Below are positions 6,809 to 16,088 of a stretch of DNA of 64,000 nucleotides, one piece after another. The position numbers and the translations under genes were made by a program. This DNA is from DATFVA01 sp963774455 (GTDB taxonomy: Bacteria > Bacteroidota > Ignavibacteria > Ignavibacteriales > Ignavibacteriaceae), in assembly GCA_963774455.1 (NCBI GenBank), contig CAVZFD010000001.1:1-64000 (forward strand), given 5' to 3'. The notes beneath the pieces are model-generated. The model worked only from the letters and a program-made list of their open reading frames with translations. It was not told the DNA's origin and ran no database searches. The stretch's first letter is position 1. Every line of letters starts with the position of its first letter.

Positions 6809-9745
6809 ATGAAGAGGATAAAAAGCGCTGCTCAGCCCAAAGAAACATCGAAGAAAATAATCTCAGGGAATTCAACTCCGGATCACTCTTTTTATGTGGT
6901 GGGGATTGGGGCATCTGCCGGAGGACTGGATGCCCTGGAAAGATTTTTTGAAAATATGCCTGAGAATTCAGGGATGGCATTTATCATAATCTCGCATTTA
7001 GATCCGAATCATGTAAGTATTATGCCTGAGTTAATTCAAAAATCAACTAAAATGAAACTATTCCAGGCCGAAGATGGAATGGTTGTAAAACCCAACCATG
7101 TTTATGTTACGCCACCCAACCGGGACCTGGCATTATTTCACAGAACAATCCAGCTTATAGAACCAGTTGAGCCCCATGGATTTCGTCTTCCTATTGATTT
7201 TTTCTTCAAATCACTTGCCGCTGATTTCGGCAGTAAGGCCATTTGTATTATTCTATCAGGGATGGCATCTGACGGTACAGCGGGACTGAAAGCAGTGAAG
7301 AGTGAATTAGGAATGGTAATGGTTCAGGATCCAAAGTCGGCAAAATTTGACGGTATGCCGGGTAGTGCCATTAAAACCGGGCTGGCCGATTACATTCTGC
7401 CGCCCGAAGCTATGCCTGAAAACTTAATTAAGTATGCATCTCAAAGAATCAAAGGAACTTTAAAAGTTTCCAATGAAGGGAAAATTCCCGATTCATTTCA
7501 AAAAATATTCATTTTACTACGAAATAACACCAGTCACGACTTTTCAAATTACAAGCAAAATACCATATACCGCCGGATTGAAAGAAGAATGAATATAACA
7601 CAGCTGGATAATATTCAGAACTATTTCCGTCTGCTGCAGGAAAATCCGGGTGAAATTGATAGCTTGTTTAAGGATCTATTGATAGGAGTTACAAATTTTT
7701 TCAGAGATCCTGAATCCTTTAATATTTTGAAGAAATTTCTGTTAGAGTTGGTAATGAGTAAACCTGATAATGATAAAATCAGAATCTGGGTCCCGGGCTG
7801 CTCCACAGGTGAGGAAGCATACTCCATCGCAATTTTATTGCGGGAATGCTTAACTGAAACGAAGAAAAATCTAAACGTACAGATTTTCGGCACAGATATC
7901 GATATAGCATCAATTGATAAAGCACGTACCGGTATTTTTTCAGGGATTGAATCTGATGTAGGGGCAGAAAGACTGAAAGCCTTTTTTACGAAGGATAAAT
8001 ATCTTTATCGTATCAAAAAAGAGATCAGAGATATGCTGGTTTTTGCACCTCAAAGTATCATTAAGGACCCTCCTTTTACCAAACTTGACCTGATCTCCTG
8101 CAGAAATCTTTTGATCTATTTTAACAGTGAATTACAGAAAAAAGTAATTCCCATTTTCCATTACAGTCTTCTACCCGGAGGAATACTTTTTCTTGGTTCA
8201 TCGGAAACAATCGGAGGGTATGTTGATTTATTTTCAATGCTGGATAAAAAATGTAAATTTTATAAAAAAAGAGAATCCACGGACTCGGTACAACCTTTTA
8301 TAGAATTTCCTATTTCATATTCAACCAGGAGAAATGATGAAACTTTCCCGAAAACAGCTGAGATAAAAAACGTGCCGCAAGTAGCGGAAAAAATTATTCT
8401 GCAAAACTACTCACCAGATTGTGCTATCGTAAGCGGAAGTGGTGATATAATATATATTCATGGGCGGACCGGTAAATACCTCGAGCTTATCCACGGCGAA
8501 GCGAAAATGAATATTTTTGAAATGGCCCGTGAAGGCTTAAAACAAGAACTCCCCGCATTGATAAGGAAGGCATTGTCAGGAGGCAAACCATTAATCTCAG
8601 AGGGAATAAGAGTAAAACCAAACGGACGAACATATATAATAAATCTGACAATTAAGCCAATCAAAGAACCGGCGGAGATGCGGGGGTACTTACTCCTGAT
8701 ATTTGAAGAAATAAAACCCGAAACTAAAGTCCGGCAATCTAAAAAGCTCCATAGTGATAAGAAATCTGAAAAAATAATTAAAGAGCTGGAACGCGAACTA
8801 AAAAATTCAAAGGAAGGCTTACGCTCCACCATTGAAGAACTGGAAACTTCTTATGAAGAACTTAAATCAACAAATGAAGAAATGCAGTCGACCAATGAGG
8901 AGATGCAGAGTTCAAACGAAGAAATGGTAACCTCAAAAGAAGAACTGCAATCACTTAATGAGGAATTGATTACAGTTAACACAGAAATGCAAAATAAGAA
9001 TGATGAGTTGTCAATTATTAATGATGATATGAAAAACCTTCTAAATAGTATTGATATACCCACTATCTTTTTGGATAATAATTTACTCATTAAGAGATTT
9101 ACTGAGAACACTACAAAAATTCTAAACTTAATTACATCGGATATAGGAAGACCCATAAGTGATATGACTACTAATCTCAGATATGAAAAATTTATTCAGG
9201 ATGCAAAGGAAGTTTTAAAAACTCTTATTTCTAAGGAAACTGAGCTGCAGACAAACGATGGTACCTGGTACCAGATGCGGATACGTCCATACCGGACGAC
9301 AAGTAATACTATAGATGGTCTTGTAGTTACTTTTACTAATATTCACAATTTAAAAACCGCTTACCAGGAAATCAGTAAATTAAATCAGGAAATTCAATTA
9401 GCACGCGAGTATTCCGATAATATAGTTGAAACAGTAAAAGATTCGCTTCTTATTCTTGATAAGAATTTAAAAGTTGTTTCAGCCAACCGCTCTTATTATT
9501 CCTTATTTAATACAACCGAAGAAAGAACTTTAGGTAAATTTGTATACGATCTCGAAGATAATAACTGGAATATTCCGGATCTCAAGAAATTACTTGAGGA
9601 AATAATTCCTGAAAGCAGATTTCTCGAAGACTATGAAGTTGAATATAACTTTAAGGAAGGTAAAAAGAAATTATACTTAAATGCCCGCGAAATATTCCAG
9701 GAAGATAAAGAATCCCTTCTTATACTTCTTGCGATACGAAGTTGA
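6809..9745 (+). CDS. CheB-CheR-PAS fusion protein
   Basis: Large 978-residue signalling protein. A CheB methylesterase domain covers about residues 25-215 with the expected triad positions (Ser in GIGASAGG, His in SHLDPNH, Asp in SGMASDGTAG) but no receiver in front. A CheR methyltransferase domain follows at about 225-490 (VPGCSTGEEAYSIA, SAM binding; FGTDID; SCRNLLIYF). Near residues 670-730 is the Glu-rich coiled coil typical of this fusion family (STNEEMQSTNEEM, SLNEELITVNTEM), then two PAS domains. It ends abruptly in the last PAS (ILLAIRS), without the kinase many homologues carry; a kinase gene starts 22 nt later. No chemoreceptor or flagellar gene is present, so the role is likely in non-chemotactic signalling. 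Confidence 0.92.
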   Translation: MKRIKSAAQPKETSKKIISGNSTPDHSFYVVGIGASAGGLDALERFFENMPENSGMAFIIISHLDPNHVSIMPELIQKSTKMKLFQAEDGMVVKPNHVYVTPPNRDLALFHRTIQLIEPVEPHGFRLPIDFFFKSLAADFGSKAICIILSGMASDGTAGLKAVKSELGMVMVQDPKSAKFDGMPGSAIKTGLADYILPPEAMPENLIKYASQRIKGTLKVSNEGKIPDSFQKIFILLRNNTSHDFSNYKQNTIYRRIERRMNITQLDNIQNYFRLLQENPGEIDSLFKDLLIGVTNFFRDPESFNILKKFLLELVMSKPDNDKIRIWVPGCSTGEEAYSIAILLRECLTETKKNLNVQIFGTDIDIASIDKARTGIFSGIESDVGAERLKAFFTKDKYLYRIKKEIRDMLVFAPQSIIKDPPFTKLDLISCRNLLIYFNSELQKKVIPIFHYSLLPGGILFLGSSETIGGYVDLFSMLDKKCKFYKKRESTDSVQPFIEFPISYSTRRNDETFPKTAEIKNVPQVAEKIILQNYSPDCAIVSGSGDIIYIHGRTGKYLELIHGEAKMNIFEMAREGLKQELPALIRKALSGGKPLISEGIRVKPNGRTYIINLTIKPIKEPAEMRGYLLLIFEEIKPETKVRQSKKLHSDKKSEKIIKELERELKNSKEGLRSTIEELETSYEELKSTNEEMQSTNEEMQSSNEEMVTSKEELQSLNEELITVNTEMQNKNDELSIINDDMKNLLNSIDIPTIFLDNNLLIKRFTENTTKILNLITSDIGRPISDMTTNLRYEKFIQDAKEVLKTLISKETELQTNDGTWYQMRIRPYRTTSNTIDGLVVTFTNIHNLKTAYQEISKLNQEIQLAREYSDNIVETVKDSLLILDKNLKVVSANRSYYSLFNTTEERTLGKFVYDLEDNNWNIPDLKKLLEEIIPESRFLEDYEVEYNFKEGKKKLYLNAREIFQEDKESLLILLAIRS

Positions 9746-9767
9746 CACAATAATCAATGAGGATAAA

Positions 9768-11102
9768 ATGAAAAGCGATAAAAAGAACACAGCTAAAAGT
9801 ATGACTAAAAGTGTTAAGCCAAAAAGTAAATCGGTAAATGCCGCAGAAAAAAATCAGAGAAAAGATATTCATACAGAATCCGTAAGCAAGATATTCAACA
9901 CGAAGAAGCTGCCCGTTTCAAAGTCTGAGGATGTCCATAAACTCGTGGAATTACTTAAGATTCATCAGATTGAGCTTGAACATCAAAACCAGGAACTAAG
10001 AAATACACAGCAGGAACTGGAAGAATCCAGAAATAAATATGTAAATCTTTTCGATTTTTCCCCGATACCTTACTTCACACTTGACTCCGACAGTATTATA
10101 AAGGAGGTTAATTTAAGTGCCAGCAAAATGTTCGGGATAGAAAGAAAAAGAATAATTGGTAAAAACTTAATAGCTTACATTCACCGGGATGATAGATCTG
10201 TTTTTACTTCTTTTATTAAATCCTTATTTAACTCTTCTGAAAAGAAATCCCTCGAATTAAAAATAGTGAATAAAGACAAGCAGCAGTTCCAGGTTCTACT
10301 GCAAGGGCTGGTGTTAGACGATGTAATTGAACCCAATCAAAAATGCCAGATTGCACTGATCGATTTAACGGAATACAAGAAGATTGAAGATGATCTGAGT
10401 AAAGCCAATGAGGAACTTAAACAACTCAACGCAAACAAAGATAAATTTTTCTCAATCATTGCCCACGATTTAAGCAGTCCCTTCCAGGGATTTTTAGGAA
10501 TTACCGCAAACCTGGTTGAGGGAAACAAAGTATTTTCTCCTGAAGAAGGTAAAGAATTATACAATTCAGCTTACAGACTTTATAAGTTATTGACAAACCT
10601 ATTAGAATGGTCACAGATGAAGAAGGGGGAAGTGAATTACACTCCTGTCAACCTCAACTTATCAGAAATAGTTTTGCCAATCATTGAGTTTATAAAACCA
10701 AGGGCAATATTAAAAGAAATTAGCATTAGCAATGACATTCCAGATTCTACCGAAGTGTACGCCGATGTAAATATGATTAATTCTATCATCAGGAATCTTC
10801 TGTCAAACGCGGTAAAATTCACTTCGCTGCATGGGAAAATATTATTGTCCGTTAAGGAGATTAATAGAATGCTGGAAATATCAGTAAGTGATACGGGGGT
10901 GGGACTATCTGAAGAAGATATTCAAAGACTATTCAAGATAGATGAAAAGGTAAGTTCGGAAGGAACAGAGGGTGAACCAAGTGCAGGGCTGGGGCTTTTG
11001 CTTTGCAAGGAGTTTGTTGAAAGAAACGGCGGAAGCATCCGGGTAGAAAGTGAAGAAGGAAAAGGATCGAAGTTTATATTCACCTTGCATAAACCGGATT
11101 AA
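9768..11102 (+). CDS. PAS-domain histidine kinase
   Basis: Kinase of 444 residues starting at ATG 9768, which has a GAGG Shine-Dalgarno sequence; an upstream start at 9681 would only read out of frame through the CheB-CheR end. The first 50 residues are Lys/Ser-rich. Next come a coiled segment (KIHQIELEHQNQELRNTQ), a PAS domain (about 85-200), a HisKA domain with His in FSIIAHDLSSPF, and an ATPase domain (NLLSNAVKF, VSDTGVGL, AGLGLLLCK). No transmembrane segment. It directly follows the CheB-CheR-PAS gene and probably acts with it. Removing one C at 9737 would fuse the two reading frames, so a natural fusion cannot be excluded. Confidence 0.9.
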   Translation: MKSDKKNTAKSMTKSVKPKSKSVNAAEKNQRKDIHTESVSKIFNTKKLPVSKSEDVHKLVELLKIHQIELEHQNQELRNTQQELEESRNKYVNLFDFSPIPYFTLDSDSIIKEVNLSASKMFGIERKRIIGKNLIAYIHRDDRSVFTSFIKSLFNSSEKKSLELKIVNKDKQQFQVLLQGLVLDDVIEPNQKCQIALIDLTEYKKIEDDLSKANEELKQLNANKDKFFSIIAHDLSSPFQGFLGITANLVEGNKVFSPEEGKELYNSAYRLYKLLTNLLEWSQMKKGEVNYTPVNLNLSEIVLPIIEFIKPRAILKEISISNDIPDSTEVYADVNMINSIIRNLLSNAVKFTSLHGKILLSVKEINRMLEISVSDTGVGLSEEDIQRLFKIDEKVSSEGTEGEPSAGLGLLLCKEFVERNGGSIRVESEEGKGSKFIFTLHKPD

Positions 11103-11145
11103 TGTAACGTTCCGGCAACAGGTCAATATAAAATTATACATCCAT

Positions 11146-11173
11146 AAAAAAGGAAGGAATCCATCTTTCATCC
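11146..11173 (+). promoter_or_regulatory. Shared element, site D (orphan)
   Basis: AAAAAAGGAAGGAATCCATC followed by TTTCATCCCC resembles the other copies, but it lies after the kinase stop and beside the 3' end of the leftward mscS gene, so no rightward gene follows it. It may be a relic of a rearrangement, drive an unseen transcript antisense to mscS, or be chance. Confidence 0.3.
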
Positions 11174-11255
11174 CCTACCCTGAAGAGCTTAAAATGGGCA
11201 AATAACAGGGACATTCCACACTAAATAAAATATTTTGTTTTGGCAGGGAATTAAT

Positions 11256-12146
11256 TTATTTCGGGTTTTGACTGGCTATCGGTATTACTGAATTGGAGAT
11301 ATGCAAATCTCTCTGGGGAAAAGGTATTTCAATATTATTTTCTCTGAATTTTTCGAATATTTCAAAGTAAAGTCTGCTTCTCAGGATTCCCGGTGTAGTT
11401 ATGTAGTCGCTTGTCCATATGAGCAATTCAAAATTAAGCGAACTCTCGCCAAATTCTCTAAAAAGCACAGCGGGTACCGGGTTTTTCAGAACGCCCTCTT
11501 CCTTATCCGCAACCTCCAGTAAAATTTGCTGTACTTTTTTAGGATCCTCTTTATAGGCCACACCCACCGGAACACTGAATCTCACGTTCCTATCATTGTG
11601 GCTCCAGTTAATCACTGTAGATGAAATAAATTCAGAGTTAGGAACAATCACGGAAATATTATCATTAGTAACAACCGTTGTAGATCTCATAGAAATATTC
11701 GTAACATCACCGAAAACTTCTCCTACCTGGATCCTGTCCCCAACTTTTATCGGTCTTTCAAAAAGAATAATTATTCCGCTAACCAAATTGTTTGTGACAT
11801 TCTGTAAACCAAATCCTATTCCGACGCCTAGTGCGCCGACAAGAATAGTAAGTGTACTCAGGTCGATACCAACGGTTTGTATTACGATTACCAGCCCGAA
11901 TATAAGAACACCGTAACGAATGATTGTACCAACTGCGAGCCGTACTCCCAATTCTACCTTGCTTTTAGATAGTACCTTATAGATAACCCATTTTCTGAGC
12001 TTTGAAGTAATGAAGATAAGGAGCCAGGCGAGAAAAATAAAATAAATAACAGTCCAGAGCGTTATTGAAGTATCCCCGATATCAATAAGATGAATGCTGA
12101 GGAAATCTTTTACAATATTAAAATATTTTTGTATATAATCCTTCAT
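11256..12146 (-). CDS. Small-conductance mechanosensitive channel (MscS family)
   Basis: Inner-membrane channel of 296 residues that releases solutes on hypo-osmotic shock. Three hydrophobic segments lie at about residues 25-48, 66-88 and 90-115, the last being the Gly/Ala-rich pore helix (ILVGALGVGIGFGLQNVTNN). The beta domain follows (PIKVGDRIQVGEVFGDV, then RSTTVVTNDNISVIVPNS), and then the C-terminal alpha/beta portion. Length is close to the E. coli MscS type. It is monocistronic and divergent from the mla operon. Confidence 0.93.
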   Translation of the reverse strand: MKDYIQKYFNIVKDFLSIHLIDIGDTSITLWTVIYFIFLAWLLIFITSKLRKWVIYKVLSKSKVELGVRLAVGTIIRYGVLIFGLVIVIQTVGIDLSTLTILVGALGVGIGFGLQNVTNNLVSGIIILFERPIKVGDRIQVGEVFGDVTNISMRSTTVVTNDNISVIVPNSEFISSTVINWSHNDRNVRFSVPVGVAYKEDPKKVQQILLEVADKEEGVLKNPVPAVLFREFGESSLNFELLIWTSDYITTPGILRSRLYFEIFEKFRENNIEIPFPQRDLHISNSVIPIASQNPK

Positions 12147-12230
12147 TATATGTCGTATTTATCCTGATAAACGTACACTTCAAATGCGCATATAATATAC
12201 AACATTCTTCCAATAAACTATTCATCCCAA

Positions 12231-12252
12231 AGAGGTAGTCCCTTTATCATCC
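12231..12252 (+). promoter_or_regulatory. Shared element, site E
   Basis: AAGAGGTAGTCCCTTTATC followed by ATCCTTTTGACCGATTG lies 69 nt before the mlaE start. With site F it shares CCCAAA, GTAGT, CCCTTT, TCATCC, TTTGA and GATTGT in the same order over about 45 bp, far beyond the palindrome itself. Confidence 0.5.
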
Positions 12253-12321
12253 TTTTGACCGATTGTGCAATTCTATATTTCTGGGTATCATTTAGTTATA
12301 AAATAAAGTGCATAGGAAAAA

Positions 12322-13155
12322 ATGATGTTGTATCAACAGCCGGGTGAAGATTATAATGCTAAAGAGGGGCGTGAAGCACCCTCAGATATTGTCCCTGAAT
12401 CATTACTTACGAAATTCTTCCTGGAAGTGCATTCACTTACTCTTTTTGTTCTGCGTTTTTTTAGTGAGGTATTAAAACCGCCTTATGAGTTTGCCGAACT
12501 TGTTAAGCAATCTTTTCTCATCGGTTATAAAACATTTCCCCTGGTTGCGATTACAGGTTTTATAATCGGGCTTGTGTTAACCATTCAAACGGGCCCCACA
12601 TTAGAAAAGTTTGGAGCAGAATCATGGCTTCCTGCGATGGTTGCCGTCTCAATTATTCGTGAAATAGGTCCGGTTATAACTTCGTTAATATTTGCCGGAA
12701 AAGTGGGTTCAGGAATCGGGGCAGAACTAGCCTCGATGAAAGTAACTGAACAGATAGACGCGATGCAGGTATCGGGCACAAATCCTTTTAAGTTTCTTGT
12801 AGTTACAAGAATACTTTCTGCAACCCTGATGCTTCCTATCCTGGTAGTTCTTTCCGATGCGTGCGGTTTAGCCGGTTCATACATTGCGGTAAACTTAAAT
12901 GGCAATGTAAGCACTTATTTATTTTTTTCTCAGATATTTGCAAGTCTTCAATTTGAAGACCTGATGCCTGCAGTCATAAAAACTTATTTCTTTGGATTTG
13001 CGATCGGAGTAATAGGATGTCACAAAGGATACTATTCAGATAAAGGCACTGAGGGAGTTGGCAAAGCAGCCAACTCAGCTGTTGTATTCGCATCCCTGAT
13101 GGTTTTTTTAATAGATATGGTCGCAGTGCAGCTTACAAGTTTACTTCAAAAATAA
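12322..13155 (+). CDS. mlaE: MlaE-family ABC transporter permease
   Basis: Inner-membrane permease of 277 residues for an MCE-type phospholipid transporter. The family's signature interface is visible: GFIIGLVLTIQTGPTLEKFG, then EIGPVITSLIFAGKVGSGIG and ELASMKVTEQIDAMQ, followed by several hydrophobic helices to the C-terminus. The N-terminal 35 residues are hydrophilic. It heads a three-gene set with the ATPase (14 nt later) and the MCE substrate-binding protein. In Gram-negative bacteria this system moves phospholipids between inner and outer membranes; direction here is not known. Confidence 0.94.
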   Translation: MMLYQQPGEDYNAKEGREAPSDIVPESLLTKFFLEVHSLTLFVLRFFSEVLKPPYEFAELVKQSFLIGYKTFPLVAITGFIIGLVLTIQTGPTLEKFGAESWLPAMVAVSIIREIGPVITSLIFAGKVGSGIGAELASMKVTEQIDAMQVSGTNPFKFLVVTRILSATLMLPILVVLSDACGLAGSYIAVNLNGNVSTYLFFSQIFASLQFEDLMPAVIKTYFFGFAIGVIGCHKGYYSDKGTEGVGKAANSAVVFASLMVFLIDMVAVQLTSLLQK

Positions 13156-13169
13156 ATTAAGTAATCAGA

Positions 13170-13946
13170 ATGACAAATAATAACCACGATACAGAAACCA
13201 ATGATAACAAGCAGAACAGTTCTGTTGTACTTAAAATGGAGCACCTCAGGAAATCGTTCGGGAATAAGCATGTGCTTAGGGATATTAATCTTGAAATTAA
13301 TAAAGGAGAAAACCTTGCAATACTGGGGCAGTCAGGAACGGGAAAATCAGTACTTATTAAATGCATAGTCGGACTGGTTGATATTGACGACGGTGAACTA
13401 TCAATATTCGGACAAAATGTTTCTGAGGTTAAAAGTGACGAAATAATTGAGTTACAAAAGAAAATCGGTTTTCTTTTTCAAAGCGGTGCTTTATACGATT
13501 CGATGACAGTGAGAGAAAATCTTGAATTCCCTCTCCGGAGAAAAAAGAAGTCGATAAATAAGGAAACTATGGAACTTCTGATAAAAGAGGCGCTGGAGAA
13601 TGTAGGACTTTCCGATACGATTGACAAGATGCCTTCAGAGCTTTCGGGCGGGATGCGCAAAAGGTTAGGCCTGGCCCGGACATTAATACTGAAACCAGAG
13701 ATCATGCTTTATGATGAACCCACCACGGGACTTGATCCTATAACATCGAAAGAGATAAGCAGGCTGATCCTGAATGTGCAAAATAAATATAAGACAACTT
13801 CAATCATTATCACACACGATATTGAATGCGCCAGGCTAACTTCAAACCGATGCATAATAATTAAGGATGGAATATGCTTTGCAGAAGGATCATATAACGA
13901 TCTCTTAAATTCGTCAGATCCGTGGATAAAATCATTTTTTGAATAG
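13170..13946 (+). CDS. mlaF: MlaF-family ABC transporter ATPase
   Basis: Cytoplasmic ATPase of 258 residues powering the MlaE permease. Walker A is GQSGTGKSV near residue 53, the Q loop is GFLFQSGALYDS, the signature is ELSGGMRKRLGLART, Walker B is IMLYDEPTTGLDP and the switch His is in IITHDI. The YDSMTVRENL segment after the Q loop is typical of MCE-linked ATPases. It lies in tight series between mlaE and mlaD. Confidence 0.95.
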   Translation: MTNNNHDTETNDNKQNSSVVLKMEHLRKSFGNKHVLRDINLEINKGENLAILGQSGTGKSVLIKCIVGLVDIDDGELSIFGQNVSEVKSDEIIELQKKIGFLFQSGALYDSMTVRENLEFPLRRKKKSINKETMELLIKEALENVGLSDTIDKMPSELSGGMRKRLGLARTLILKPEIMLYDEPTTGLDPITSKEISRLILNVQNKYKTTSIIITHDIECARLTSNRCIIIKDGICFAEGSYNDLLNSSDPWIKSFFE

Positions 13947-13970
13947 AGAAAAAAATCAGTGAGACATTAA

Positions 13971-14834
13971 ATGAAAAATAATATAAGCAGTAAAATCAGA
14001 TTGGGGATCTTCATCAGCCTGGGAATTGCGGTATTTATAGCGGCAATTTATTTCCTCGGCGAGAAACAGCAGCTATTCAGCAGCACCTTTCGATTAACCG
14101 GAGTCTTCGAGGATGTCGGAGGGCTTCAGGCTGGCAATAATGTGCGGTTATCGGGAATAAACGTTGGAACGGTTGAAAATATCACAATGATCAGTGACAC
14201 TTCCGTAAGAGTAGGCATTCTTATTGATAGCGACACCCGAAGATTTATAAAGAAAGATGCAGTTGCAACTATTGGTTCAGAAGGTCTTATGGGGAATAAA
14301 GTTTTGATTATCACTCCGGGTACCGGCGGGAAAAAATCAATAGAAAATAATGATGTTATAAATACGGCTCCTCCGATTAATTTAGATGATGTTTTTATTT
14401 CATTAAAATCAACTTTGGATAATGCATCAAGCATCACAGATTATTTAAAGACAATTACAAACAACATACAATCAGGGAAAGGAACTATCGGAAGGCTGAT
14501 AATGGATCAAGCGTGGAGGGAAAATTTCGATTCAACTTTTTCTAATCTAAAAGATGGCTCGATTGGATTCAAAACATTTATGGAAAAAACAAGCGAACTG
14601 GACACTCTCCTGAGGTCATTAAATACAACTGTTGAGAATGCATCTAATGTGACACTGGGTCTGGCTAAAATTACCACTAACCTGGAATCAGGAAAAGGAA
14701 TAATAGGAAAACTATTAGTGGATAATTCGACAAGTCAGAATTTCGATACTACTTTAGTTAACCTGAAAAACAGTTTAGCCCAGTTTGAAATTTTTATAAA
14801 AAAAGCACAAAACAGCTGGCTGCTGGGATTATGA
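13971..14834 (+). CDS. mlaD: MCE-domain lipid-binding protein (MlaD-like)
   Basis: Protein of 287 residues anchored by one N-terminal membrane helix (about 11-29, LGIFISLGIAVFIAAIYFLG). The MCE domain follows at about 38-120 (FEDVGGLQAGNNVRLSGINV, IGSEGLMGNKVLIITPG). A long helical tail contains two copies of the GKGTIGRLI / GKGIIGKLL motif common in MCE proteins of this phylum. It would sit in the periplasm on the MlaE/MlaF core and pass lipids. The last 4 nt overlap the start of the AI-2E permease gene, so translation may be coupled. Confidence 0.93.
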   Translation: MKNNISSKIRLGIFISLGIAVFIAAIYFLGEKQQLFSSTFRLTGVFEDVGGLQAGNNVRLSGINVGTVENITMISDTSVRVGILIDSDTRRFIKKDAVATIGSEGLMGNKVLIITPGTGGKKSIENNDVINTAPPINLDDVFISLKSTLDNASSITDYLKTITNNIQSGKGTIGRLIMDQAWRENFDSTFSNLKDGSIGFKTFMEKTSELDTLLRSLNTTVENASNVTLGLAKITTNLESGKGIIGKLLVDNSTSQNFDTTLVNLKNSLAQFEIFIKKAQNSWLLGL

Positions 14835-15887
14835 TTACACAATCTAACTCTTCACGCGGAACGCAGCTTCTATTTAGTCTGGCCGCAATTGTTATAATAA
14901 TTGCGGGTGTTTATTTTGCCCAATCCGTTGTTGTTTTATTCCTGCTTTCATTTTTCCTCGCTTTACTGGGAACTCCGCTAGTGCTTTGGTTAAGAGGAAA
15001 ACGGGTACCAGCGTCAATTGCCGTACTGATTGTTATGGCAATAATCGTAGTTATTATACTGCTTATAGGCGCGCAAATTGCCAGTTCATTCAGCAGTTTT
15101 TCACAAGAACTTCCTAAATTTCAATTACTTATCCGGGAACAGGTAATTGAACTTGTTGCATATTTAAAAAGCAAAGGGATGGTAGTAAAAGACATCTTTT
15201 TCCTGGAATATATCAATCCGGAATCAATTCTGAAACTTACCGCCAATTTACTATCGGGATTTGGCTCAGCACTTTCTGATCTTGTATTAATACTGATAAC
15301 AGTAACCTTTATTCTTCTCGAAATATCAAGTTTTCCTGTAAAGCTCCGTAAAATCATTGGCGATCCGGAACAAGTATTTCCCCGGTTCACAAGGTTCATA
15401 ATTGATATGAAGCGTTATATGTTCATTAAAACCATCATCAACATAGCTGCCGGAATTCTGATTGGATTATGGATGTATATACTTGGAGTAGATTTTCCGG
15501 TTTTGTGGGGATTCCTTGCATTTCTACTTACATTATATTCCCAATATCGGGGCTATTGTCTCTGCCATTCCTGCAGCCCTTCTGGCATTTATACAATTAG
15601 GTCCGGGCAGCGCCCTGCTTGTAGTTGCAGGCAATATTCTAATTGGTTTCGTAATTGGAAATGTTATTGAACCGCGGCTTATGGGCAGACAATTTGGTCT
15701 ATCCACACTTGTTGTATTTTTATCGTTGATATTTTGGGGCGGTCTTCTCGGTTTGATCGGTGCAATTCTTTCAATACCCCTGACGATGTCGTTGAAGTTC
15801 ATATTTGAATCTAATGAAAGCACCCGATGGATTGCCATACTGCTTGAATCAGAAAAAGTTAACAAAGTCACCCACACTGAATCATAA
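14831..15887 (+). CDS. AI-2E-family transporter, interrupted by a one-base frameshift
   Basis: Multi-pass inner-membrane protein of the AI-2E/TqsA/PerM superfamily. The first frame codes for residues 1 to about 233 (hydrophobic segments at 12-50 and 60-80, then FIIDMKRYMFIKTIINIAAG, FPVLWGFLAFLL). The second frame resumes with HYIPNIGAIVSAIPA and carries the family motif GNVIEPRLMGRQFGLSTLVV. Removing one A near 15530 changes CTTACAT to CTTCAT and gives the normal LLHYIPNIG junction, a 351-residue protein of usual family length. It overlaps mlaD by 4 nt. A sequence error or recent mutation are both possible. A true autoinducer role is not implied. Confidence 0.85.
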
Positions 15888-15965
15888 CGAAGGAGTCGTA
15901 ATAAGAAAAGTAACGAAACCAAGATTGGATCTTTCAATTGGGGAAAAATATATAAAAAAAGATTG

Positions 15966-15988
15966 CGGAATATCATTTACATATTCCG
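15966..15988 (+). terminator. Hairpin after the mla/AI-2E operon
   Basis: CGGAATAT and ATATTCCG form an 8-bp stem with a 7-nt loop, followed after a short gap by a T-rich stretch (GGTTTCTTTT). It lies 80 nt after the AI-2E stop. A weak intrinsic terminator is likely. Confidence 0.4.
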
Positions 15989-16088
15989 GCAAACAGGTTT
16001 CTTTTGGACTTATGAGAAAATGAATTTTAATTATAACGATAAAGAGAACGCAATATTGAATCAGCGTGAAGATATTTAAGATTGTTAT

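Noticed and set aside
15805..16023. 72-codon rightward frame after the AI-2E gene.
   Set aside because: It begins inside the permease in a different frame, has no ribosome site and its sequence looks unrelated to any protein.
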